64,000 bases of DNA from Alphaproteobacteria bacterium (lineage in GTDB: Bacteria > Pseudomonadota > Alphaproteobacteria > Reyranellales > Reyranellaceae). A program made the translations under genes and the position numbers. The notes beneath the pieces were generated by a model, which did no database searches, was not told where the DNA came from, and saw nothing but the letters and a program-made list of their open reading frames with translations. Each line of letters begins with the position of its first letter. Position 1 is the first letter of the stretch. This document shows positions 37,082-46,049 of this stretch, piece after piece. Location of the stretch: positions 1 through 64,000 of the forward strand of contig JAFKFL010000007.1 of assembly GCA_017308235.1 (NCBI GenBank), given 5' to 3'.

Positions 37082-37172
37082 CATGGGAAAAAGACCACTG
37101 GCAGGCGGGTTTCCTTTTGGGGTCCGAAAAGGCATCCTGACTCATCCCCGAAAGTGTGAGCAGGATGCGTGC

Positions 37173-37709
37173 ATGAACCTCGACGCCGTCGCCATTGGCC
37201 GCCATCCGCCTGATGACGTGAATGTCGTCATCGAAGTGCCGATCGGCGGCGAACCCATCAAATACGAGATGGACAAGGCAGCCGGAACGCTCGTCGTGGA
37301 CCGTTTCCTCTATACGCCCATGCGCTATCCCGGGAACTACGGCTTCGTGCCTCACACCCTGTCCGACGACGGCGATCCGATCGATGTGCTGATCGCCAAC
37401 ACGCGGCCCATCATTCCGGGGGCGATCATGAATGCGCGTCCGATCGGCGTGCTCAGGATGGAGGATGACGGCGGCGGCGACGAGAAGATCATCGCGGTGC
37501 CGACTTCCCGGATCACCCAACGTTATATCCATGTAAAGAGCTACAAGGATCTGCCGGAGATCACGCGCCAGCAGATCGAGCACTTCTTCGTCCACTACAA
37601 GGACCTGGAGCCCGGCAAATGGGTCAAGCTTTTGGGCTGGGGCGACGTCGAGGAGGCAAGCGGCCTGATCACCGCGGCCATCCGGCGAGCCGCGGCGCAG
37701 CGATCGTGA
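37173..37709 (+). CDS. ppa: Inorganic pyrophosphatase, family I
   Basis: 178 residues with the soluble family I fold: [37 protein letters not shown], the signature DGDPIDVL with metal-binding aspartates, and [16 protein letters not shown]. It hydrolyses pyrophosphate to phosphate in the cytosol using magnesium. The ATG at 37173 has AGGA upstream and gives the usual length; the frame is open to 37083 without family sequence. A receiver-domain gene follows after 28 bases. Confidence 0.95.
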   Translation: MNLDAVAIGRHPPDDVNVVIEVPIGGEPIKYEMDKAAGTLVVDRFLYTPMRYPGNYGFVPHTLSDDGDPIDVLIANTRPIIPGAIMNARPIGVLRMEDDGGGDEKIIAVPTSRITQRYIHVKSYKDLPEITRQQIEHFFVHYKDLEPGKWVKLLGWGDVEEASGLITAAIRRAAAQRS

Positions 37710-37737
37710 GCGCGGGCAACCGCAAGGGAGGCTCGTG

Positions 37738-38142
37738 ATGCCTGAGGCAACCAGGACATCCGAGCCCAAGCCGCTTGACGGGCGGACGGTGCTCGTCGTC
37801 GAGGACAATTCCGAGATCGCGCTGGAGCTGGCTGCGATTTTGGAGGAGGCGGGCGCCGTCATCGTCGGACCGGTGGCATCGGTGCAAAGCGCCTACGACC
37901 AGATGGCGGACAAGGCCATCGAAACAGCGTTGCTCGATGTGACACTGCGCAACAACGAGACGGCATTTCCGCTGGCTGATGCGCTGGCCGCTCTGCGCAT
38001 CCCGTTCGTCTTCATCTCGGGCCAATCGAGCGCGCTCATGCCGCCGCGCTATCGCGACCGCGCCTTCCTCAACAAGCCCTATACGAGCGAGGAAGTGGTC
38101 GAACTGGTCCTCGCGTCATTGAGATCCGATACGTCGTCCTGA
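37738..38142 (+). CDS. Stand-alone response regulator receiver protein
   Basis: 134 residues, receiver domain only (about 16-130): VLVVEDNSEIALELAAIL, phosphoacceptor D67 in TALLDVTLRNNE, and K113 in AFLNKPYTSEE. There is no output domain, so it may act by protein contacts, as CheY- or Spo0F-like relays do. GGGAGG upstream suits the ATG at 37738; GTG at 37735 is an alternative. No kinase gene is adjacent. Probably co-transcribed with ppa. Confidence 0.88.
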   Translation: MPEATRTSEPKPLDGRTVLVVEDNSEIALELAAILEEAGAVIVGPVASVQSAYDQMADKAIETALLDVTLRNNETAFPLADALAALRIPFVFISGQSSALMPPRYRDRAFLNKPYTSEEVVELVLASLRSDTSS

Positions 38143-38156
38143 GCGCGCCACCGCAC

Positions 38157-38420
38157 CTAGTCGCGGTTCGGAAGATCGATCTTGGCGTCGCGGAGCTTTT
38201 GCTCGAGGACCGGAATGCCTGCCGGGTTGCCGGTGCGGCACTGCTCGACGGCGGCGCTGCCGTCGGCCGTGCCGGGGTTGGGGCTGTGGCCGCTGAGCTT
38301 GACGACGTAGGCTTGGTACTTCGCAATGAGTGCGCGGCAATAGCTGGCGTCGTCGGCCCAGGCCGGCGCCGCGATGGGAAGGATCAGTGCAGCGATGCAC
38401 ATCAGTCGTTTGATGGTCAT
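38157..38420 (-). CDS. Small secreted hypothetical protein
   Basis: 87 residues with a clear signal peptide (LMCIAALILPIAAPAWA, cleavage after about residue 22) and a short mature domain containing two cysteines (SYCRALIAKYQAYV and AVEQCRTGNP) likely to form a disulfide in the periplasm. I do not recognise a characterised family. GGAGGT lies just upstream of the ATG at 38420, on the minus strand, at good spacing. It converges on the receiver gene. Confidence 0.75.
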   Translation of the reverse strand: MTIKRLMCIAALILPIAAPAWADDASYCRALIAKYQAYVVKLSGHSPNPGTADGSAAVEQCRTGNPAGIPVLEQKLRDAKIDLPNRD

Positions 38421-38604
38421 GTCGACCTCCTGACGATTTTACGCTGTGGTCGGGCTGCCGGATCATTCGGACCTGCCCTCGAAAAGCGGAAGCTTGGTCC
38501 GCACTGCGCTTTGCTGATAAATCACGGATGCTGGAGCGACGCCCAACGAATGGACGCTTGCCGGTCAGGGCAATAGCATCACGGCAATCGACAGGAGGAT
38601 ATCC

Positions 38605-40323
38605 ATGGCGCTGGACCTGCTCATTCGTGGCGGCACGGTTGTTGACGGTTCGGGTGGCAAGCGTTTCGCTGCCGATGTCGGCGTCAAGGACGGCCGCATC
38701 GTCGGGATCGGACGTATCGCCGAGCCGGCGCGGCGCACGGTCGATGCCGATGGCCTGATTGTCTCGCCAGGCTTCATCGACGGCCACACCCACATGGATG
38801 CGCAGGTGGCGTGGGATCCGCTGGGAAGCTGCTCGTGTTGGCACGGCGTCACGTCGGTCGTGATGAGCAATTGCGGCTTCGCTCTCGCACCTTGCAAGCC
38901 GGCGGATCGCGACTGGTATGCGCGCTGCCTGTCGGCCGTCGAGGACATCCCGACCGAGGCGATGGCGGCCGGCATCGACTGGAACTGGGAAACCTTCCCC
39001 GACTACATGGCCACGGTCGAGCGCCTGCCCAAGGCGATCAACTACGGCATGTATATCGGCCATTCGGCGCTGCGCATGTACGTCATGGGAAAGCGCGCGC
39101 TCGACGAGACGGCGGGCGACGACGACATGCGCCGCATGGCGCTCCTGGTGCAGGAGGCGCTGAAGGCCGGCGCGCTTGGCTTCTCGAGTTCGCGCGCCAC
39201 CACGCATGTCACGCCCGACGACACGCCGGTCGCCAGCCGCATCGCCGAGTGGCGGGAGATCGACCGCATCATCGCGGCCATGGCCGAACTCGATGCCGGC
39301 ATCTTCCAGATCGGCCCCGATATCGGCAGCGGTCCTGCACACCGGGCGTTCCTCGAGCGTCTGCGCGAAGTGGCGCTCGCCCACAAGCGCCCGATCATGT
39401 TCGGCGTGCTGGCCACCCGCCAGGGTGACGATCCCACGCCATGGCACGACCAGACCCGATACATCGACGACACGGTTGCGGCTGGCGGACGCATGTTCGG
39501 GCAGGGGACGACCCGTTCGATCAATGCGATCTTCTCGCTGAAATCCTACCTGCCGTTCGACGTCCTGCCGGCTTGGAAGCCGATCCGCGCCCTGCCGCTT
39601 GGCGAACAGAAGAAACGGCTCGGCGATCCTGCGGTGCGCCGCGAACTGGTCGCGGCCGAGGCGAAGATGAAGCCTCGGGACGCGACCTTCCAGGGCGGCG
39701 GCGCGGCGACAACGAATCCGCGCAAGCCGGACTATACGAACCTCTTCGCACTGAAGGGCGTCGATTGGGACGACCCGACGGTCGACCAACTCGCCAAGGC
39801 GCGCGGCCAGCATCCGGTCGAGGTGATGATCGATCTCTGCCTCGCCGACGAGAACCAGATCTATGTCCAGCCGCTGGTGAACGAATCGCCGCAGGATGTG
39901 CTGGGCATCCTGAAGCACGAACGCACACTCGCGACCTTCTCCGATTCGGGCGCACATGTGTGCCAGGAGATGGGCTCGTCGCTGCAGACGCATTTCCTGA
40001 GCTACTGGGTGCGCAAGCAAGGCGCCTTCACGCTGGAGCAGGCGATCCGGAAGCTGACACAAGACAACGCTCGCGCCTGGGAGCTGCCGGATAGGGGCCT
40101 CGTCAAGGAAGGCTACAGGGCGGACCTGGTGTTGTTCGAGGAGGATCGCATCCGGCCCTGCCTGCCGACAGTGGAGACCGATTTGCCGGGCGGCGCGCGG
40201 CGGTTGGTTCAGAAGGCGGAGGGCATTCGTGCCACCGTCGTCAACGGCTCGATGGCTTTCGAGAATGGCGAGGCCACCGGCGCCTTCGCCGGCGAAGTGC
40301 TGAAGGGCAGGCTTGCGTCGTAG
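38605..40323 (+). CDS. Amidohydrolase, N-acyl-D-amino-acid deacylase family
   Basis: 572 residues. Start LDLLIRGGTVVDGSGGKRF and GLIVSPGFIDGHTHMDAQ with the HxH metal pair, MSNCGFALAP (position of the bridging Cys in D-aminoacylases), EGxx-like segment replaced by ALGFSSSRATTHV, and a late FSDSGAHVCQ with the metal Asp, followed by the C-terminal beta-sandwich. D-aminoacylases of this group hydrolyse N-acyl amino acids or related amides. AGGAGG lies at 38591-38596. The next gene, another amidohydrolase, begins 15 bases downstream, suggesting a shared degradative pathway. Exact substrate unknown. Confidence 0.85.
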   Translation: MALDLLIRGGTVVDGSGGKRFAADVGVKDGRIVGIGRIAEPARRTVDADGLIVSPGFIDGHTHMDAQVAWDPLGSCSCWHGVTSVVMSNCGFALAPCKPADRDWYARCLSAVEDIPTEAMAAGIDWNWETFPDYMATVERLPKAINYGMYIGHSALRMYVMGKRALDETAGDDDMRRMALLVQEALKAGALGFSSSRATTHVTPDDTPVASRIAEWREIDRIIAAMAELDAGIFQIGPDIGSGPAHRAFLERLREVALAHKRPIMFGVLATRQGDDPTPWHDQTRYIDDTVAAGGRMFGQGTTRSINAIFSLKSYLPFDVLPAWKPIRALPLGEQKKRLGDPAVRRELVAAEAKMKPRDATFQGGGAATTNPRKPDYTNLFALKGVDWDDPTVDQLAKARGQHPVEVMIDLCLADENQIYVQPLVNESPQDVLGILKHERTLATFSDSGAHVCQEMGSSLQTHFLSYWVRKQGAFTLEQAIRKLTQDNARAWELPDRGLVKEGYRADLVLFEEDRIRPCLPTVETDLPGGARRLVQKAEGIRATVVNGSMAFENGEATGAFAGEVLKGRLAS

Positions 40324-40338
40324 CCGGCGAGGTTCGTG

Positions 40339-41652
40339 ATGGCCAAAAGGACGGTCATTCGAGGGGCGCAGGTCGTCACCATGGACGAGGCGCTGGGGGA
40401 TTTCCGTTCAGCCAACATCCATGTCGAGAACGGCGCGATCGTCGCTGTCGGGCCATCGCTCGACAGCACCGATGCCGAAGTCATCGACGGCTCCGGCATG
40501 ATCGCTCTACCCGGCATCATCGATGCGCACACTTGCCTATGGCAGACGGTTTTGCGTGGCTATGTGCCTGACCTCTGGCCAGGTGCCTATTATTCGGCGT
40601 TCCTGCCCTTGCGACAGCGTTTCACCGCCGAGGACAACTTCCATGCGGCCTACGTCGGCGGCTTCGAGATGCTGTCCTATGGCACGACGACCGTCGTCGA
40701 CTACTGCCATGACATTCGCGGTCCCGGCTATGCCGATGCCTCGATCGAGGCCTTGCGCACGACCGGGATCCGGCATTTGTTCACTCATTCCTTCATGAGC
40801 GTCAGCCCGGATGATTTTCCGGGATCAAGCGATCGTTTTGACGAGGCGCGGCGTGTCTATGACCGGTTCCACGATCCTGCCGGTCTCACGACCATCGGAT
40901 TCGGCGTCGACTCTATCGGCGCGCCGGGACTCGAGAAGCAAGTCGCTTTCGCGCGAGCCTTGAAGGCACCGAGCTGCATTCATGTGAACGAGACAGGCAC
41001 CATCCATCGTCTCCACGCGATGGGCCTGCTCGGGCCGGACCTTCTGGTCATCCACGGCAACCTGATCACCAATGTAGAGCTCGAGTTGATGGCAGAGGCG
41101 CGGGCGCCGATCTGCTTCACACCCACCGCCGACGTGCAGGGAACGCCGGCTGATGTGGTTCGGCGTGCCATGGATCGCGGCGTCGATGTCGTCTTCGGCT
41201 GCGATATCCCTTGTTCAGTTGCATCAGACACGATCGGGCAGCTGCGCGTCATGTTCAACGTCCAGGGCTTTCTCGACGGGGCGATGGAGCGCAGCTTCTC
41301 CAGCGTCGTTGGCCGCCGGCCTCAGGTGCGGCCAGGCTTGCCCCTGCTGACACCGCGCCGGCTGATCGAGACCGCGACCATCGTGGCGGCGCGCGTGCTG
41401 GGCCTCGACGACCGGATCGGCTCGCTGACGCCGGGCAAGCGCGCGGACATCGTCTTGATCCGCAAGGGCCCGTTCGGCGATTCGGTCGTCGATGACGCCT
41501 GCGCCCATGTCCTTCTCCAGACGAGCCCCCGCGATATCGACACCGTGATGGTTGATGGCGAGATCCGCATGAAGGCCGGCATGCTGGTCGGCTACGATCG
41601 CGACAAAGCCGACGCGATGATCCGCTCGTCCCGTCGGCGCATCCTGACGTAA
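40339..41652 (+). CDS. Amidohydrolase, AtzA/TrzN-guanine deaminase-like, with altered HxH motif
   Basis: 437 residues of the amidohydrolase superfamily: N-terminal beta strands, PGIIDAHTCLWQTVLRGYV, the CIHVNETG strand, VIHGNLI (metal His) and GCDIPCSVASD (metal Asp), ending in GSLTPGKRADIVLIRKGP. The family deaminates or dechlorinates N-heterocycles. Most members have H-x-H after strand 1; here it is H64-T65-C66, so one metal-binding histidine is a cysteine. That may weaken metal binding or mark a different activity. GTG at 40336 is an alternative start. Same strand as the preceding deacylase. Confidence 0.82.
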   Translation: MAKRTVIRGAQVVTMDEALGDFRSANIHVENGAIVAVGPSLDSTDAEVIDGSGMIALPGIIDAHTCLWQTVLRGYVPDLWPGAYYSAFLPLRQRFTAEDNFHAAYVGGFEMLSYGTTTVVDYCHDIRGPGYADASIEALRTTGIRHLFTHSFMSVSPDDFPGSSDRFDEARRVYDRFHDPAGLTTIGFGVDSIGAPGLEKQVAFARALKAPSCIHVNETGTIHRLHAMGLLGPDLLVIHGNLITNVELELMAEARAPICFTPTADVQGTPADVVRRAMDRGVDVVFGCDIPCSVASDTIGQLRVMFNVQGFLDGAMERSFSSVVGRRPQVRPGLPLLTPRRLIETATIVAARVLGLDDRIGSLTPGKRADIVLIRKGPFGDSVVDDACAHVLLQTSPRDIDTVMVDGEIRMKAGMLVGYDRDKADAMIRSSRRRILT

Positions 41653-41664
41653 CTCGCGCGTCGC

Positions 41665-41964
41665 CTACGCTCGCGACAGCATTTCCGTCGCGAGGAGGGT
41701 CCATTCGTCCTGCAACGACAGGGACGACACGGGCTGGCCGGCACGCCGATACCATCCGCCGGCATTCGACATGTCGCCTTCCTGCCGATGCAGATGGGCA
41801 TGCACCCAATCGCAGTCGCGATCACCTTCGCGCTGCTGGACACATTCATGCGCACGGTTCCAGTCGCCGTGTTGCACCCACCACAGAGCCTGCAGGGCGA
41901 GTCCGAGACCGGCGGGCGGTGCCGCGGCCGACACGCTGTTCTGAAAATCATCGATCGTCGTCAT
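41665..41964 (-). CDS. Conserved hypothetical protein, about 99 aa
   Basis: The product is a soluble, helix-rich protein with LQALWWVQHGDWNRAHECVQ and WVHAHLHRQEGDMSNAGGWY, a helix-turn-helix-like repeat resembling a degenerate TPR pair. I know similar uncharacterised proteins in Alphaproteobacteria but no function. AAGGA precedes the ATG at 41964 at good distance. It converges on the amidohydrolase gene and lies 60 bases upstream of the end of the flavin monooxygenase gene's far side, as a separate transcript. Confidence 0.7.
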   Translation of the reverse strand: MTTIDDFQNSVSAAAPPAGLGLALQALWWVQHGDWNRAHECVQQREGDRDCDWVHAHLHRQEGDMSNAGGWYRRAGQPVSSLSLQDEWTLLATEMLSRA

Positions 41965-42024
41965 GGGCGAAGGTCCTTTTGGCCTTGATCGTGGATCGAA
42001 GGGCCGCAATCTAGCACCATCACC

Positions 42025-43107
42025 TCAGTATCGCGCGATCACCTTCTCTGCAAAATCGCCGAGGTTGCGCCGCGCCTGCGACATGGCGGGCAACAGCGTG
42101 ATCTCGCTGAGCCCCATCGCCTCGCGCTCGCGCAGCATGGCGATGATCTCGTCGGGCGTGCCAACCAAACCGCCGGTGGCTCGGATCAAATCCTCGGTGA
42201 TGAAGCAACGTTCCTCCGACGGCAGGAATGCGCAATGGCCGAGATGGACCTGCTGGTAGCGCTTGGAAAGCGGTGTCTCCATCTTCTCGGTGAAGGCGAG
42301 ATATTCCTCCCATAGATCGCGGCAGCGGCCGGCCACTGTGCTGGTGTCGCCGTCTTTCTGGTAGAGCTCCCACCAGTAGTGCAGCGTGGCGGCCGCCATC
42401 GGGCCGACCTCGTCGATCACGCGGTCCGATGTCATGCTCTCGCCGGGCTGGAGCACGCAGGCGTAGGTGAGGGCCGCCGTATGGAAGTCGTCCGGCAGCG
42501 TTCGGCCCACGGCCGTGGCGCCCTCGCGCATCACGTCGAGACTCTTCTGCAGCCGAGCGCGCGTCTGGTTGTGCGAGCATACGCGGCCATCGCCATAGGC
42601 GCCCGCCGCCTTGAGGGCCAGCGGCCCATCGGCGGCGACATAGATCGGCACCGGATGGGCGATGTCGATGAAGCCCTGGTCGGGGTGCAGGAAGCGGATG
42701 TCGTGATGTTCGCCGTCGAGCGTGTAGTCGACCTCCGCGCCATGCAGCAGGGCGCGCAGCACGCGCAAGTAGTCGCGGAACGCGCCGGCCTTCATCGGAT
42801 CCTTGCCCATGACGCGCATCGCGGTGTGGCCGGCGCCGATGCCGAGGAAGACGCGGCCGGGCGCCAACTGGTTGATGGTCGCGATCGAATGCGCGGCGAC
42901 CGGCGCCAGCCGCACCGGCGCCACAGCCACGCCGGTGCCGAGCCGGATGCGCGAGGTGTTGGCGGCCGCCAATGCCAGCACGGCATAGGCGTCCGAATAG
43001 AGCATCTGCGAATCGGCTGCCCAGGCGCAGTCGTAGCCCATTCGCTCGAGGTCGACGAACAGCTTCCAGTCCGCAACGCGCGGCGCGATGGTGACCCCGA
43101 ACTTCAT
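42025..43107 (-). CDS. LLM-class flavin-dependent oxidoreductase
   Basis: 360 residues of the luciferase-like monooxygenase / F420-dependent reductase superfamily. MKFGVTIAPRVADWKLFVD and GYDCAWAADSQMLYSDAY open the barrel; NTSRIRLGTGVAVAPVR, APGRVFLGIGAGHTAMR and VPIYVAADGPLALKAAGAYGDG are the conserved cofactor-binding strands. It uses reduced flavin (or F420) to oxidise or reduce an unknown substrate. The ATG at 43107 overlaps the esterase stop as ATGA, so the two are coupled; the much longer open frame upstream is a shadow of the esterase gene. Confidence 0.87.
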   Translation of the reverse strand: MKFGVTIAPRVADWKLFVDLERMGYDCAWAADSQMLYSDAYAVLALAAANTSRIRLGTGVAVAPVRLAPVAAHSIATINQLAPGRVFLGIGAGHTAMRVMGKDPMKAGAFRDYLRVLRALLHGAEVDYTLDGEHHDIRFLHPDQGFIDIAHPVPIYVAADGPLALKAAGAYGDGRVCSHNQTRARLQKSLDVMREGATAVGRTLPDDFHTAALTYACVLQPGESMTSDRVIDEVGPMAAATLHYWWELYQKDGDTSTVAGRCRDLWEEYLAFTEKMETPLSKRYQQVHLGHCAFLPSEERCFITEDLIRATGGLVGTPDEIIAMLREREAMGLSEITLLPAMSQARRNLGDFAEKVIARY

Positions 43108-43994
43108 GGTGTCTTGCCGCGGATAAAGGTGCCGATCTCGAGGCAGCCGTCCCGTCCCTCGGAGAGAATAGGCGCGAAGAGGGGAAACACATGCAGCATG
43201 TTCGGCCAGGCCGACAGGCGCACCTCGACGCCCGCAGCATGCAGCTTCTCGGCGATGCGGGTCGCATCGTCGAGCAGCGTTTCCGCCGTGCCGACCTGGA
43301 CCAGGATCGGCGGCAGACCTTTCAGGTCGGCATGCAATGGCGCGGCGAGCGGCGTCTTCGCGTCCTTGCCGTTGAGATACATGCCCGCCATCCAGAGCAG
43401 GCCGTCTTTCTGAACCATGGGATCCTGCGCCGCGCGCGTCATGATGCTGTTGCCCACGCCTTCGAGATCGACCCAGGGCGAGATCGCCACGGCGCAGGCC
43501 GGCAGGCCGAGCTTCTGGTCGCGCAAATTGACGAGCGTCGCAATGGTGAGCCCGCCGCCCGCCGAATCGCCCGCGATCGACAGCCGGTTCGCGGTGAAGC
43601 CCTGCTGCAGCAGCCAGCGCCAGGCCGCTGCCGCGTCGTCGATCGCTGCGGGAAACGGATGCTCCGGCGCCAGGCGATAGTCGATGACCAGGACCGCGGC
43701 GGCGGACGCGGCCGAGATGTCGTAGGCCAGCCGGCGGTGGGTGTTGATCGAGCCGATGGCATAGCCGCCGCCATGCAGGTAGAGGACCGCCCGCGCAGGA
43801 TCGCAACCCGGCGCTCTGACCCATTCCGCCGGTACGCCGCCCGCATTGACCTTCTCGCATTTGGCATCAGGCGCGCCGCCCAGGAAATCGGCCATCTTCT
43901 CGAAACGGGCGCGTGCCTGGCCGAGGTCGGGAGTCTCGGGGCCGGGCCGTGAGCGCAGCAAGGTGACGAGACTGTCGAGCTGGGCCGTGGTCAT
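43104..43994 (-). CDS. Alpha/beta hydrolase, hormone-sensitive-lipase type
   Basis: 296 residues. VLYLHGGGYAIGS is the HGGG oxyanion motif, DYRLAPEHPFPAAIDDA the family signature and SIAGDSAGGGLT contains the nucleophilic serine; the Asp and His of the triad lie in the C-terminal third (HVFPLF). It should cleave carboxyl esters or similar bonds in the cytosol. ATG at 43994 (MTTAQLDSL) is chosen because the 11 extra residues from 44027 have no homology. Coupled to the downstream flavin monooxygenase gene. Confidence 0.9.
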   Translation of the reverse strand: MTTAQLDSLVTLLRSRPGPETPDLGQARARFEKMADFLGGAPDAKCEKVNAGGVPAEWVRAPGCDPARAVLYLHGGGYAIGSINTHRRLAYDISAASAAAVLVIDYRLAPEHPFPAAIDDAAAAWRWLLQQGFTANRLSIAGDSAGGGLTIATLVNLRDQKLGLPACAVAISPWVDLEGVGNSIMTRAAQDPMVQKDGLLWMAGMYLNGKDAKTPLAAPLHADLKGLPPILVQVGTAETLLDDATRIAEKLHAAGVEVRLSAWPNMLHVFPLFAPILSEGRDGCLEIGTFIRGKTP

Positions 43995-44133
43995 GGGAGC
44001 GCTTCCTCGATGTTGTGATTGCCGCAACGATCCAGGGAACGGTCGATCAGTTCAAGGGCGACGGTTTGCCGGTCGAAACAGGTACGCCCTGCGAGTATCG
44101 TCACCAGTCCTTCCGTGCTGACGGAGTAGAACG

Positions 44134-45108
44134 ATGTCCATTCTCCTCATCGGAGGCACGGGGTTCGTCGGGCTGAACATCGCCGATACCTTGTTGGCGG
44201 ATGGCATTGACGTCGTGATCTTTGGCCAGGTGCCGCCGCCGGCGGCGCTGCTCGATCGATTGGCGAACTTGCCTGGCAGGCTGGTGGTGGAAACCGGCGA
44301 TATACGCAGCACCAGCCGGCTCGACGAGCTGTTTGCCCAGCATCGCCCAGATAAGGTCGTGCATGGCGCGGCGATCACGGCGGGACTTGATCGCGAGCAG
44401 ACTGCGGCGCGCACCATCATGGAGGTCAATCTCGGCGGCACGATCGAACTTCTGGAAGCCGCACTCCGGCACCGCATAGGTCGGGTCGTGGTCCTGGGCA
44501 CGGGCTCGGTGTTCGGAACGCACGATCCCGAAGGTCCGCCGCTCGACGAGCAGCAGGATGTTCCCGTTCCCGAAAGTCTCTACGGCATCACCAAATACGC
44601 GGCGGAGCGCACGGCGCTTCGCTATCGCGACACGCGTTGCCTCAACGCTTGCGTCGCGCGGCTGGGCGTTACGTTTGGCCGGTATGAATACGATACCGGT
44701 GTGCGCGACACGTTGAGCGTGCCGTTGCAGCTGCTTCAGGCGGCGGAGCAGGGGCGGGAGGTCCGCGTCCGTCGCGAGCTGCCCGACGACTGGGTCTATG
44801 CCACCGATGTGGCCGATGCCATCGTGCGGCTGCTGGCGGTGTCGAAACCGCAGCCGGTCTATCACGTATCGGCCGGTCGGCGCTGGTCGATCGGCGAATG
44901 GTGCGGTTTGCTGAAGTCCGCCTTTCCGGAATTCTCCTTCACGTTGGTGGACGATGATGCAGAGGCGAACATCGGTGTTCCCGCGCCGCGTCGCCGGCCG
45001 CGTTTTTTGATCGAGCGACTGCAAGCCGATACCGGTTACAGGCCTCGGTTCGATCCGGCGGCGGCGTTCGCCGACTATCTCGATTGGCATCGCCATGCCC
45101 CACGCTGA
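44134..45108 (+). CDS. NAD(P)-dependent epimerase/dehydratase
   Basis: 324 residues, extended SDR fold. The nucleotide loop is LLIGGTGFVGLNIAD; the catalytic Tyr and Lys occur in YGITKYAAER, preceded by the active-site Ser/Thr in VLGTGSVFGTH; YHVSAGRRWSIGEW is the typical late region. Substrate may be a sugar nucleotide or a small ketone/alcohol. GGAG lies 9 bases before the ATG. The SDR gene downstream starts within or just after its end, so they form an operon. Confidence 0.87.
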   Translation: MSILLIGGTGFVGLNIADTLLADGIDVVIFGQVPPPAALLDRLANLPGRLVVETGDIRSTSRLDELFAQHRPDKVVHGAAITAGLDREQTAARTIMEVNLGGTIELLEAALRHRIGRVVVLGTGSVFGTHDPEGPPLDEQQDVPVPESLYGITKYAAERTALRYRDTRCLNACVARLGVTFGRYEYDTGVRDTLSVPLQLLQAAEQGREVRVRRELPDDWVYATDVADAIVRLLAVSKPQPVYHVSAGRRWSIGEWCGLLKSAFPEFSFTLVDDDAEANIGVPAPRRRPRFLIERLQADTGYRPRFDPAAAFADYLDWHRHAPR

Positions 45109-45124
45109 CACGACGGAGGAAGGG

Positions 45125-45886
45125 ATGATCGACGCGGCACTTCGACTGGACGGTGACGTTGCCATCGTCACGGGCGCGGGCGGCGGCATCGGGCGCGCGA
45201 TCTCGCGCGCTTTTGCACAAGTCGGCGCCCGTGTCGCCTGTCTCGATCTGCACGCGCCCGATACGGCCCGCGAGATCGAGGCCAATGGCGGCGAGGCGAT
45301 CGCACTTTCCTGTGATGTCACCGACGAGCGCCAGACGGTCGAGGCTGTTCGCACGGTCGCCGAGACCTGGGGGGCGATCCATGTCCTGGTCAACGGCGCC
45401 GCCAACGACGATCCGAGCGGCGACATCACAGTATTGAAGCCCGACGAATGGGCGCGAGTCTTCGCCGTCCATGTCACCGGTGCCTATCTGATGAGCCGGG
45501 CTGTATTGCCTCACGTCGTGCGCGCAGGCGGCGGCAGCATCATTCATATCGCATCCCAGCTCGGCCATGTGGGCGCCGCCGGCCGGCCGGCTTACTGCGC
45601 CGCCAAGGGCGCGCTGCTGCAGCTTGCAAAAGCGATGGCGATCGATCACGCGGCGGACAAAGTGCGGGTCAATACTCTGTCGCCGGGCGCCATCGAGACG
45701 CGGCGAATGATCCTTCGGCATGGCACGATGGAGGAGGCGGTGCAGTACAATGCACCGAAGCACCTGCTGGGTCGCATCGGCCAGCCGTCGGAGATCGCGT
45801 CGGCTGCGCTGTTCCTGGCCAGCGACGCCTCGAGCTTCATGACCGGCGCCGACCTGCTGGTCGACGGCGGCTACACCACGACATAG
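45125..45886 (+). CDS. Short-chain dehydrogenase/reductase
   Basis: 253 residues, classical SDR: TGAGGGIGRAISRAF for the cofactor, NGAANDDPSG (NNAG-type), active serine in IHIASQLG and Y-x3-K in YCAAKGALLQLAK, then VNTLSPGAIETRR. C-terminal FMTGADLLVDGGYT is normal for FabG-like SDRs. It oxidises an alcohol or reduces a ketone. The ATG at 45125 follows GGAGGAAGGG; an in-frame ATG at 45095 overlaps the epimerase by 14 bases and is less likely. Operon with the epimerase gene. Confidence 0.9.
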   Translation: MIDAALRLDGDVAIVTGAGGGIGRAISRAFAQVGARVACLDLHAPDTAREIEANGGEAIALSCDVTDERQTVEAVRTVAETWGAIHVLVNGAANDDPSGDITVLKPDEWARVFAVHVTGAYLMSRAVLPHVVRAGGGSIIHIASQLGHVGAAGRPAYCAAKGALLQLAKAMAIDHAADKVRVNTLSPGAIETRRMILRHGTMEEAVQYNAPKHLLGRIGQPSEIASAALFLASDASSFMTGADLLVDGGYTTT

Positions 45887-46049
45887 CTGCCAGCGCACGT
45901 CGCACCGCAGAGCGGAGGCAGACGTGCCGGTCGACCGGACTTCCCGGACGAGACTTTGTAGGATGGTCTACCAACGCAGGAAGGGCCTGCAAGGAGATCT
46001 GTCCGGCTGAGCGACGATCTTCCGAGGCCTCGATGAGGAGAACGCCGCC

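Noticed and set aside
38116-40062. 648-codon minus-strand frame under the D-aminoacylase-like gene
   Set aside because: Antisense to a complete amidohydrolase and to the small secreted protein; no domain.
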